From positions 3,497,501 through 3,561,500 of the forward strand of contig NC_037640.1 of NCBI RefSeq assembly GCF_003254395.2: a stretch of DNA of 64,000 nt, read 5' to 3'. Origin of the DNA: Apis mellifera (lineage: Eukaryota; Arthropoda; Insecta; Hymenoptera; Apidae). How positions within the stretch are numbered: position 1 is the first letter of the stretch; every line of letters begins with the position of its first letter. Under the pieces are notes generated by a model. It was not told where the DNA came from. It made no database searches and saw only the letters and a list, made by a program, of their open reading frames with translations. Positions 1-12,500 of the stretch are shown piece by piece. A program made the position numbers and the translations under genes.

Positions 1-227
1 AATTATATGGAGAGACGATTTTCTTTTCAATAGAAAAGAAACATTATGGTCAAAGTCATGTTTCTTTTCTTTTTACATTACTAAGAGGCTCTTCTGAAAC
101 AACACCAAGCTCTTTGTATATTGAAACCCAATTTACAGTTCTTGTGGTTGGAATTCTTCACGGTTCTTGCGCCATTATTATTCTTCACCGATGATCGTGA
201 TGATACGTCGGTCGTTTGCACCTGCTC
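1..227 (-). other. Presumed 3' UTR of the arrestin gene (continues past the window edge)
   Basis: This lies directly after the arrestin stop in the direction of transcription. No AATAAA appears on the minus strand here, so the polyadenylation site is probably to the left of the window. Confidence 0.5.
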
Positions 228-521
228 TCAGGTGCTGTCGCTCTCCTCGTAGTGTTCTATCAGATCCACGTCAATATCTTTGGTCTCTTTCAATTTCTCT
301 TTAATCGGTTCCAATTTACTTCCTTTGTACTTGTGCCCATTGTTTTCCTCTTGTTGTCTCTCTATATTTTCCATCTTTTCCTCGTTCATTTTCGCTACAA
401 TTTTTGCCTCTCTGGTAGGAGATGGAAATCCCACCAAATCCGGATCAGTATTGCTATGCATTAACGTGAATGGTAGTTTAAGGGATACATCCCCACCCAT
501 CGTTGAGATTAATAGCTTGAC
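228..521 (-). CDS. Arrestin exon 9 (last C-lobe strand and C-tail)
   Basis: Encodes residues 434-530 and the TGA stop. VKLLIS, then a GG turn, then LPFTLMH (449-455) is the conserved end of the C-lobe. The 75-residue tail is rich in E, K and N and ends EESDST. DLIEHY (519-524) only loosely resembles a clathrin box (position 4 is His, not hydrophobic). Acceptor TCACAG. Confidence 0.93.
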   Translation of the reverse strand, partial: VKLLISTMGGDVSLKLPFTLMHSNTDPDLVGFPSPTREAKIVAKMNEEKMENIERQQEENNGHKYKGSKLEPIKEKLKETKDIDVDLIEHYEESDST

Positions 522-3500
522 CTGTGAGGATGAAAGGATAAATAGAAACAAATATTAATTAATTTGGGCCGACAATTAATTAGAATTATTTATAGAATAA
601 TTTTACATTTATTTTTTACACTAATTTTTTAATTTTATATTATTTTAAATATATAAAAGAAAATTTTATATATTTAATAAGCATTCTTCATGTTTTAATT
701 AATTAGATTCAAACTTTCAAATTTACACGAATTTTTCCCGATGTGATAAAATAATAAAATCTTCGAAATCATTTTTCCCAATTTCGAAAAATCCTCCTAG
801 CTTTATTTTATCCAAATAAATTCTTCGTAATTTATCTATTTTATTATCACAAAAAAAAGGAATAGATAATTCATTTATTAGAATTATTTTGCTCAAACGA
901 TCAGATCGAGAAAAATTCTTCTCTGTGTTCTCAAAGACAATTTACCTTCACGTAATAAGAAACGTATATCGCGAAAACGTTTCTATCCTCTGGACCATTT
1001 CCAGGGCAAATAACAGTAGATGCCAACATTGCCTCAGCCTTCGTGTAACTATCCTCCAAGGCGATCCAATTTTTGGTCGAGCCTTTGATAGGTTTAAGGG
1101 TGTAAGTTTTCTTCATCGATGCTCCAGGACCTAATGGACATCCCTCCTGGGACGATAACAAGGCCACCACGTTCTTGAATTTTCCGTTGCTGAACATGCA
1201 TACGTCCACGTGTTGCACTATGAAAACCTGCAACACGACCCCCACAGATTAGAATAAGGTGAAATTTCACGATGGAAAAATTTTGTAAGTAGAGACGAAA
1301 GAATTCTTCCTTTCTTTCTTTCTTTCTTTCTTTTTTTTCTTTTTAAATTTCTGAAACTTTCATAATCAGATCACAAATTGCTCGTTAAGAGAATTATATT
1401 TCATTTTACTCGGATTTTAATTTAAGATTATTTTCGTGTCGAAAAGTTTCAAATATCGTTTATATATCTTGACTTGATCAAAGTGTTACCTTTAAATTAT
1501 AAGAGAATTCCAGCTTTAATACCTTTAATGCGCGTGCGTTTCGATCGAGTAAATTCTATGCGAGATGAAACGCGTAATCCCTGCATTGTTTCGTATCTTC
1601 ATTTTACACGTTTCGCCCCTTCGCGAACCTTTTAAAATGAAGAAAAAGCTGCTCGATAATTTATTATACCAGAGAATCGGTATTTATTCGATAGTTTTAA
1701 CTCTTGATCCGACTCGTCGTGTCAATTTGTTTGTTGGAACAAAATTAACAGAGAGACCTGTACGAAATCATCGCGCATATCGAAATCGAGCTTCTCCTCT
1801 CCCAATAAACACACACTCACGTTCGCCACATTTCCTAATGAACCGTAAAGTAAATGCAATTGACACGAAACGTGGTCGCTCTCGAACCTTTTACTTCGTT
1901 TAAGGAAGTTCCATATCCATCGTTCGCCATTACGTTTGTCTCTTTTTCGAGGGGATTTTTATTAACTTTATTTTCTCTGTGCGATAGAAATTTTTTTGTC
2001 GTATGATTTATCATTCTCTCTCTCTTTTTTTTTTTTTTGACGAAAGACAAAAAGGATTCGTTCGTTCGACGGTTTTTAGCTCCGAGGAGACTTCTTTCTC
2101 GAAAATAAATTCTATAGGAGATGGATAAATACGCGGTCGGACGTGGTATTCACTTATTCATTCGAGTAAAAGGAACAGGATTTTTATTACAGAAAATTCT
2201 ATTAAAATTTGTATTTTATCATCTTGAATAATATTGTTCGACATTTCTACTATTTTTTTTTCTTTAAATAAAATATTATCGAGAGAAATTTATCGTTTCC
2301 CTTTATTATCGCGTCGAAAAGAAAATTCGTTGCGAACGATCCCTTCATTCGTCGAATCACCGTCCTCCATTCGCGAAATTTGTTTGGCCGTAATCAAGAT
2401 TTTTGTTTGCGACGTTTAATCGGATTTCGTAAAGGGAAAGATAAATTCGGGGCTCTTAATTAAGTTCTTTCCTTTATCGAGGTATTTTTCCGTTTTTTTT
2501 TTTTTTTTTTTTTTTCTTTTTAATATTATTTCATTCGGAATTAAATTAAAACTTTCCTCGTGAGACGCGAATATTTTGAAATCAAATTAAAAAGTTTGTT
2601 GTCCCGAATATTTACGATAGATAGATTTCATACATGTATGTTCCTATAAATTGAATCTTGATATTAATATTTTCTCCAAAAATATGGTTGATTTGTAAAT
2701 TACGAATCTTTAAATCGTGAAAATGATTTTTCTGTTCTGTTTTGTTCAAAAGCAGTGGAGTAGATATCCGGGAAAATGTAATTTTAATTATAATTATAAA
2801 ATTAAAATTAATACACGAAAAGTATTATTAGAAAAGTTAATTTTAATTTTAAAGGAATTCGCGTTTCTTTTAATAATTCGTTCGAAGATGATTTGTAATT
2901 TTTCTGAAATTTTTCAAGTTCTTTAAATGATAGTCTCATTTTCATCTTTCTAATCTAGAAACTCGTTTTAGGATTCAGGGTTTTTTTCGTGTCGGGAAGA
3001 GTTAGAAAGAAACTTACATTTTTCATAGAAAAAAATTGGCTATTAATTTTATCGTTTAGAATAATTATTGTTTAGAATAATGAAATTTTTTTTCTTTTTT
3101 TTCCCTTTGTACGCGTTGAAAACTTGTCTGTGATTGTAACAATACGAAATACGCAGAGGTATTTTCACAGAATAGAAAAGAATAGACGATCTCTGTTGTC
3201 CCTTTAATTTCGTAGCTTGAATTTTACACAAGTTCCATTCTTATTCCCATAGTTTTGCTCGAGCGAGAATGACAATCAGACGTGTTCACTTTTCCATACT
3301 CTTCCCCCTTAATTCTTTCCTTCTAGTTTGATGAAATTTCCAAAGTTTAATTGAAAAAAAAAATCGATATTAATTAACTTTGAACTTCAAAAAAATTTAA
3401 AAGAGTTTCGCTTAATTTCCTTATTTTTTCCTTCGAATATACAAATCTTGGATACATTCTTCTTCTTGCACAACTATATTCATCCATCTCTTTCTTCCTT

Positions 3501-6500
3501 CTTTCTCCTTTCAACAATTAAATAATAAATCGACGAGCCTAGCTTCTTCTTTTCCTAATCGTTTCTTTCTTTTCTATTACTCTCAACGAATAGTAGAACA
3601 AGCAAGACTCTTTAAACAATTTCTCCAAATAATTATTCAAATATAAACCTTTACTTCATTTGCCTAATTGCTTCATCCCAAATGATAGCTTCATTATAAC
3701 AATTCCATACGCGTATAATACTTTCATGTATTAAACGAACAACGCGAAATCTTCATCCTCGAATTTACCCTGATTTCGTATTTAAATATCAACGAGATCG
3801 ATAATAATCGCGAATACAAATTACCTCTCCCTCCTTCTCTACTTATTATTATCGAAAAATCAAGAAGCGCGGATCTAAAAAAAATCTCTTGGCAAATTGC
3901 CAATCCTCCCCTCGGCCGATTATCACAAATTACGCTTACCTTGATCCTTCTCACCGTTTTGCTGCTGCTGTTATTTACGTTCACGTGAACGGAGATCGGA
4001 TCTCCGTGCGCGTAGATCGCGCGATCCAGCCTCGCCTCCAACCCTACGCGGCCGTCGCTCAACAGGAACGGCTTCTCCACCGCCGCGCGGGGACCCGCGT
4101 TCTCTGAAACCATTGGAAATTGATCGATGGAGTCGCGAATTGTTTTATTTTTTTATTTTAACCGTCTTGAAACGAACTTCTCCGCCGTGGATATACATAG
4201 AACTCGAGAAGGATTAATCAGGAGCCTTTTTTTTTGATTTTTATTATTTTAAAATTATAGTTTATTATCTCCTCTCAGGGAGAGGAATCTCGTGTCGAAA
4301 TAAAATATCGATGCATACCGGAGGTGTGTAATGGCAGAGATACTGTAATTGGTTGCAATGGTGTTTTATGTAGAACGAGTAGCAACGAAAGGGTTATGTA
4401 GAGTAGGTAAAAAATTATGCAAATAGGAATAGGTAACTTTGGCCCGTATTTTGGAGTGCATGCTATGGAAATAGGATGATTCATTTACGGAAATTTCCTC
4501 GATAAATAAATTTGCAAATGTGCAAGTAGATTTATCAATATTGCCAAACTTTTGCCAAACTCGTTCGCCAAGTTTATTTCGTTAATAGTTTTTAATAGTC
4601 TAATTGCACAGGGAATTCTCATAGGTGGACTAGGATTTAAAAGGGTTGGGAAATTTCCAAAATACAGTAAAACTATAAATAATTACGATTTCTCTTTAAA
4701 AGACGAGGAAATTCCAAGATCAATAACACGTATCCTTTCGTATCTATCCAAATCATCGATCCACCCTTAGATACGATCCAAGTTAAATAACGAGGCATTA
4801 GCTTACCCTCGTCCTCCGTGATCTCGTGATTCTCCACGAACGAGACTCTCGCTTTGCAAGATTGATCTCTGGAAGGGGTGGCCGACACTGGCACGCTGTA
4901 CGTGTTCGTGGCAGGCAATGGCGGCTTCGTGGTCCGCTGGATCACACGGATCCCCATCCTGACGGTCGTCTTCCGGTGCAGCTTCTCGTCCGCTCGATCG
5001 GCTGAATTTCATATAGTCTCGCGTTAGATTTAGGAATTATTTATCATTAATTCTGAATCGAGCGATTTTCTCTCTAGATAATTCCAAGATTGTTGTTCGT
5101 TAGTTCGAATTAATTAATTAAATTGAAAAAGAACGATCAGGGGGGTCGCAAAGGATTTAAATCAATTTTGAAAGTATCTCGATGAGCAAAGAATGAATGC
5201 CTCGAATTTCGATTCGAATATAGAACGTGATAGAATATATATAGATTCTTCATTTTTTTTTGAGAGGAAGTTGGGTTATTTTGTTAATTCGAAAGTTTCT
5301 TTCTTTTTCTTGGATAAAGATTATTTTTTTTAACAATAACATTACTTTCTTTCTCTAAATTGTTAGGGAATAAAAAAGAGATATCTATCGAAATATTATA
5401 TACAGTTGCATCTTTAGGATAAGATTATTCTGTTGGAACGAATTGTAGAAAGATGTCTATATTTCTCCTATAAAATCTTTTTTGAAAAAGAAGAAGAAAA
5501 AGAAAGAAACATATTAATCGATCATCACTCGTTTCTTCTGATTATCAATCCTATAATCGAGTTTCCAAAGTTTCCCTCACCGATGTAAGCCCTTACGTCG
5601 TAGCTGGTACCGATAGGTGCCCCATTGTACTCTTTCGCAGGCACCAACTGCACCGATGGGGGTGCCAAAGGTGTGATCTCCATGGTGAAAGCGTGGGCGT
5701 TGGGGCCTAACCTCTTCACCAACGCCTCCTGCAAAATAAAGCGATAAATAATCTCCTCTCCATTCGTTTCCTTGACCATTGTAAAATTATATTCGAGTGG
5801 AAAGAAATTAAATCGAGCCTCGGTCTTTCTTCAACTCGATTCCAAAGAAAATTCATCACTTTGGAATCGATATATTCGAAATTACAATTATAACTCATTC
5901 AGATTTTTATTATGCGATATTACGCTTCGTTGCGTTATCAATACCCCAGAAATTTGCCCGATCAATATCAATATCCGTTTGATTCTGGTCAAAATGATAA
6001 TTAATTAACAGATATCTCGGAGGTTTAACGAAATCCTGGAGGGTAGATATTTCGATATTCAACCCCTACGCGCTGCATATCGTGTCTTACCTTTACCCTT
6101 ATTGTTAACCAAGTTGAAATACGCGTTCTATTTATAAATGCTTCGTACATATCATCGATAATAAAAGTTACGTTTCATCCTCGATAACGAAACTAATAAA
6201 AATTCGACGATAATATTAATAATTTTCGTGTAATAATAATTCTAAAACAGCTCGAATGTAATTATCGGTACAAGGATTTTAAGTCTAAGATAAGAACGAG
6301 CTCAAAGATAGTAAAAAATCGATATATTCTCAGAGGAGGAAAGAGAAGAAAAAGGATATCGATCGATCGAAGTGAAATTTCTCTTTAAAATTTCACTTCC
6401 CTCTTCTCCCTTCCTTCCACGCTCCTTTATGCATCATATTCTTTGAGAGAAACAGTCGAGCTGCACTTTTTCCACGCAATGGCGCCTAACCCTCTCCCCT

Positions 6501-9500
6501 CCCGCCCGCGTCTTTCCTCCTCCATTTTTTTCTCCGCTCGATTTCTTCCTTTTTTCTTTGCAAACTTTTTTTCCTTTCTCCTCTCTCTCTCTCTCTCTCT
6601 CTCTACCCATCCGCCGTGAAACTCGCTCGCTTTCCTTTCGCATGCACGATCATTGCCGCCTTTGAAATCTGCGCGGAATCGTAACATTTGTAGCCTACCG
6701 TGAAAACCGCATTATCGAGTGCGCGTCCGAGTTTCAAGCGTCCATCCACTCGAGTAATTTTCTAACGACAGACAGACAGAGGGACGATGTTGAAATGGTC
6801 GAGAACGATCTTTCGTGAAATGGTCGCGGCGTATTGCAATTTTAAACGAACGCACTGGCGTGCATCATTTAACCGTGTCATAATTTTCTGAGCAACCACG
6901 AAACGCAGAGTTGAATTATAATACAGAAAGAAGTAATTGGAAATTTGTAAACCATTGGTTGATGGATAATTCGAAGAGAATTTTATTCCAATCTTCAAGA
7001 ACGACATCTTATAATTTTTATAATAGCGTGAGATGAGAAAGATTGTAAGAATAATTGAGAAAAATGTCTGATTATATTATAGAACGATAATGCTTGGAGC
7101 ACGGCGTGGGGAAAAATCGTAGAAAAATTCTCTCTCGCACGTATTTCTTCATTTTTCCCCCCGCCCTGCATCCTTTTTTTTTTACGTAAAACGCGATGTT
7201 GAAGAAAAAAGGTTGTTGTAGGTGTGTCTAGTCTCGAAACTGCACCATAATTTTTCGTTACCCCTCGACGCATCCCTTTTCCTTTTGACGCAAAGGCGAA
7301 CACGTGTCAACCTTCCATTCATATCCGTCTTCTCTCGTGAGAAGAAAATTTTTCCAATTCAAATTTCGAGTTTTTAGATTCTAATCTAATAATTAACTCC
7401 GTTGAACGAATTTATATATAAAACGTGTCTTTAGATATCTAATTATATAGGGTGTCTCAATTATCACTCGTTCGAATAATTATTCAATGACTTTCTTATT
7501 TAAATGGTTTTGATTCTGAGAATAAATTCGTGGAATTGCAACTTTTTCTTTTTTCTTTATGTATCGAAAAGCTTTGATTGTGTAAGAAATTTCGAACGAG
7601 GGATTAACAGATAAAGGCGTATCGAAGGAGAAGGAGTTTGAGAAAGTTGGCTGGCTGGAATGAAATTATGATCGATTACCACAGTTGTAAAAAAGAATGT
7701 CTGTGATAACTTTCCATTTGATACGCTCTTTGATACGCTCATTTTTACCTCTCGGTTTTGCCCCTCGAGAAACAGAGAGGTTTGATCAATTCGGGTGACG
7801 TTTTCCAATTTCCCTCGGAAAATTTCATCCGTTGTCTCGGCAAAATTAATTTCGTAATTGTTTTCCACCATGAAAAAGATATTTTCTATTTATATTTACA
7901 GAATAATATTTTTTCACGATACGAAATTTCGAATAAAACGCGTATTTGTCGAATATCTTCATCTCGATGACTTAGATCATTGTGATAAATAAAATATTTT
8001 CCCCTCTTTTTTTCTAAATCAAACGATTTTTACGTATTTAGGAAATTAATTTATGTTACGAACAAGAATTTAAATTTTCTCTTTAAATTAACTGTTAAAA
8101 TTTACCAAATTTCAAATAGCATTTTAAAAATTTCGATATAAATTATATAAATTCGAGAGAATTCGTTGGAAAGTTTTTTTCTAAACCATATTTCCCCTCC
8201 TCTCCTTGCAATCTATTTTCTCCTCCATCTGTTTAATCCCTTGACTAAACTAACTAGAAAACTAATTAATTTTTAAAGTTTTATTCGAAAAGAAAAAAAG
8301 CCACGAAAATTGATGGGATACGATTCAATTTTCCCTGTATAACGCAACAACGGCCGTGACCAAAAATATTCTCCTTGACTTCGATAGGAGGATCCCCGTG
8401 AAATTTCTAATCGATATTCTCTTCGAGCTAATTAAATAACTTTCGCCACGAGAGAGAGAGAGAGATCTTATTATCGTTTTATTTATTTACGTGGATCGAA
8501 CGGCTCGAGATATAAAGTTGATATCTCTCGTGTTTAACCACGATATTTCAGTGAAATTCGTATCCCATTTGTCTTAATATTTCTTCGTTTCTATGGTTGG
8601 CCCATAAATCTCTTTGGTTATTACGAAGGAGGATCGTGGCAATTTTTTCTCTCTCTCTCTCTTTCTCTCTTCTACGATTTTATAATAACAACAATTTTCG
8701 AGCAGACGAGGTACATTAAATATTCGTTGAGACGAGAATATGAGGACGAAAAGTGAAAAGAATCGAGGGAGGGGGTCGGAAAAAAAATTTGTGAGATTAG
8801 TTAAAAATTCTGCAAGATGATCTGTGAATTTGATTTATTAAATTTTTATAAACGACACGGATTGATGGATTGTCGATATCAATTTCTAGCAATTTTTGGT
8901 ATAAAAAATAAAAAAAAAATATCAATCTTCTGGCGGTGGCGGTACTTAAATGCCTTTTTTTTTTTATTTTTGATCGAATTTTATTTTATAACTCGATGCA
9001 CATTTGACTGTTACCGAGGATTATTTTTTTTATTGAAATTATTTATTTTTTTTATTTTTTTCATTCAACCTCGATACTTATATCCATATATTAATGCATT
9101 GATATTTTTCACGTGTATGCAATTTCATTTATTTTTATTCAAAATCTGATATTTAAATTTATATCCACGTTTTTTTTTCACATATAATAATAATAATAAT
9201 AATAATATTAATGTAATTTAATTTTTCTTTTCCTTCATCTCTCTCTTGTTAATAAGAAATTTGACAAAGTACAATATTGTTTTATAATAAAAATCATTTT
9301 CTACGCGTATCGTGTTCGTGCTCCGGAATATACGATTATATTATTCGAGTCCTTTAGAAAATATCTCCTCGCTTCAGACGAGGGAGGAAAAATATTTAAC
9401 TCATCGATTACGTTTCAAAAACATTCCCTTTCGTTTCGAAAATTATTTGCAGTGAACTCTTCTCGCGCGCGAGAAGAGAAATCCGATAAGGCAAATTCAC

Positions 9501-12500
9501 ATCTGGAAAAATCACGTATTTTTCAATTTCATTCCGCGCTCCCCTTTTTACGCGCAACCCGATCGAGAATCAACAAAAAAGCTGCTGCCCGTTTTCGATC
9601 TATCTTCTAAAAAATATCTCTTAACAAAAAAAAAAAAAAAAGAAAAGGAAGAAATAAAATAATAAATAAAAAAAGAAGAAGCCTTTGAAACATTTGTTTC
9701 CTTTCTCTCTATTTTCTTTCTTTCTTTCTTTTTTTTTATCAACGATTCTTTCGAAATCTTTATCCGTGGAAAATCATTGTATATTTTGAATTATTCCTTA
9801 AAAATATTTTCTTTCGATTCGAAGAAGAGTTATTTAAAATTTCCTCAACTCAGTTTAACATAATAATAACCGATCTTCTTTTTCTTTTTTAAGCAAAGAT
9901 GATTTAAAAGACGTGAATAAATAAAAGTTGATTAATTCGTTAAAAAAGACACGCATCTTTTATTTTTCTTGCAACAATTTTTGCAATCGAACTCTTGAAA
10001 GAAGATCTTATTAATTGGACACATTCTAATTTTCAAGTATCGAAAAATTGTTATACCAATAATATCTAATCAATGTTAGATATTAATTAGAAGAAGGAGA
10101 CGAGTTGTATGTTAATTAGTTCATTTCGACAATTAGTTTCCCCTTGTCGTTTATACAATAAATTTTCTCACTGGAAAAACATATATATATATGTATCCCA
10201 AACTTATTCTCGTTTGCATTCCTGCCTGCTGCTGGTCATATAATTTTATTCAGCCTCTGAGGGCCGAGAATGGAAGGTCAGCAAATATGCATGCATCCCC
10301 TCCTCTTAATTACGTATTCCAGATCTTTTCTTAAGCTTTTTTTTTTACACCCTGGAAAAGTCTTATAGGCAAAAAAAAAAGAATGTACAATTTACTCTCT
10401 TCTCTATTTAATAATTTAAAATATTTTTAAAGGCGGCTATGATTCGAGTTTATTTTCTTTTTTTTAAATCGAACGGAAGACGTAGGAAGATCAACGTGTC
10501 TTTCTTTTTTTTTTAAAGTGGAATTATGCAGTTTTAAGTGGATTAAAAAAATACAGTCCTTATTCCTCGTACAAAATAAAATGCCGAATCACTTCGAGTG
10601 ATAATATTTCGTCTCGTTGAAATGCACTATGTAAATGAAGTTAATATAATTTCAAAAGTGTTGAATTAACTTTAATAACATTCTTGCATCGAACCTGTTA
10701 ATTACTCAAATTATATTCTACTCGAAAGTTATTATTATTACTTTTTTTTTCTTTTTTAAATAATCCAGGGGATAATGATTCGAGTATAATACGATATTAT
10801 CCGTCTCGATAAAAGTCAAAATTTCATTTCGTCGACGTAGTAGCTCAGTTTCGCGGAAACGGAACGATTTTCATTCAAAAACGTCCTGTCGAAAGGAAAG
10901 GTGGAAAGGCAGAGCTAGAAACTTTTCTCAAAGCGCATCCATCGGGTTGCAGGCCAAGGTTAGCTTCCGGCCAGATTCGTTACGTCATTCGAGCAGAATG
11001 ACTCTACCTTTGATCAGTTTTCCGGCTTTGATGCTCCGGAAAAAAACAGTGTTCCGCTCCACGATTCCTTTCCTTCTTTCAATTATCGCGTGTTATTGTT
11101 TGCGTGAGAACAATTTCAAAATTCTCCCCTTTATTTGTCGTACGAATTTTTGCGTCGTCCACAATTGTTAATATTAACAATGTAAATAATACATTTTTCA
11201 AATTTAATTTAATTTAATTTGTCGACGAGCGACAATAATGCTAATTGGAATCGTGGCTCGAATCTCGAAACATTTTATGGAAAAAAAACTTACTTAAATT
11301 TCGAATGTTCATTGTTCAGTCGATCTTTTTAAAGTTCAAAAATGATCATTGCACATTCTTCTCATGTGAAAAATATTCCATTCGAGCTTGGTATCGTGAA
11401 AGAGATTGAGAGAAGGAACCTTAACCTCTCCAAGGATACCAATTTGTCTGTTGTGGAATAAATTATGTTCGATTGACAAAATTTTCGACAACGTGTCGTC
11501 GATGGGGAATACAAGGCGAAACCTGGATCGATATATCTCGATGAAATTGCTCCTCCCCTCCCCCTTTTTGCATTTACAAGAGATTCGTATTCCCCTTGCG
11601 ACCTTCCCTCCTCCGCAAGCATTGTGAAACGATATCCCTCGACGAAGGTGTTGTCCCCTTGGTTTTAAAATTGTATAACGTTCCCTTAAAGAGTTGATGC
11701 ATCAGCCTCCCTCTTGGGATTAAGTTTGTCCAATTGGAGACAGGGTAGACTCGCGTATTTTCCCTTGGAGAGAAAGGAACGATCCCTTTTTTTTCTTTTC
11801 CTTTCGAAGAACGGTTAAGGATAAAAAAAAGACGAGAAAGTGTAATGAAACGTCGAGGAAGAAACTTTCTCTCGTGTTCGAGCGTGGGTTGATGATAATT
11901 GAAGAAAGTTCGAGCAAGTTCAAAAAATCGAGAGAGAGGATAGGAAGTTTGTTGTTCTTCGAATGTTATTCGAGCTTTTTTTAATTGACAAAAATCTAAT
12001 TTGTGAAAAAGTTATACAAACGTGTTACGAATCAATCGTATTTACTATACGAAATTATGGCCGCGATTTCGTTTAATAATTTTAATTATTCTGATCGAAA
12101 AATAATATTCTTTTTTTTACGAAGTGTTACACGAAGACTCGTTGAAATAAATAAAAAAGGAAATGGATGATCCTTCGCATAACTCATTGATAGAGATTTA
12201 ATAATGCGGCGGGAAATGTATCAAAGGTAAAAAGAAATAGGTGAAATAAATAATATTTCTCGAGGAAATCGAGTTGGGTCAAGGCTTCTTCCCTAGGCTA
12301 TCTCGCCAGGCTTATCTCGCGGAGCGTGTGTGCGCTCGCGTGTGAACCTTGACTCGTGTTTGAACTTGCTTCGAAGCTATTAGCGTTTCTTTTAAATTTT
12401 TTTCACGATCCTTCCATCTTCATCGATCGAACGAATTAAATTCTATCGCTGTTTCCTTTTTTTTTGCTCGATTAAATAATTGTTGATCGATACATCTTCT

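Noticed and set aside
8605..8632. TCTTTGGTTAT, resembling the miR-9 5' end
   Set aside because: The match stops after about 12 bases and no hairpin partner is visible.
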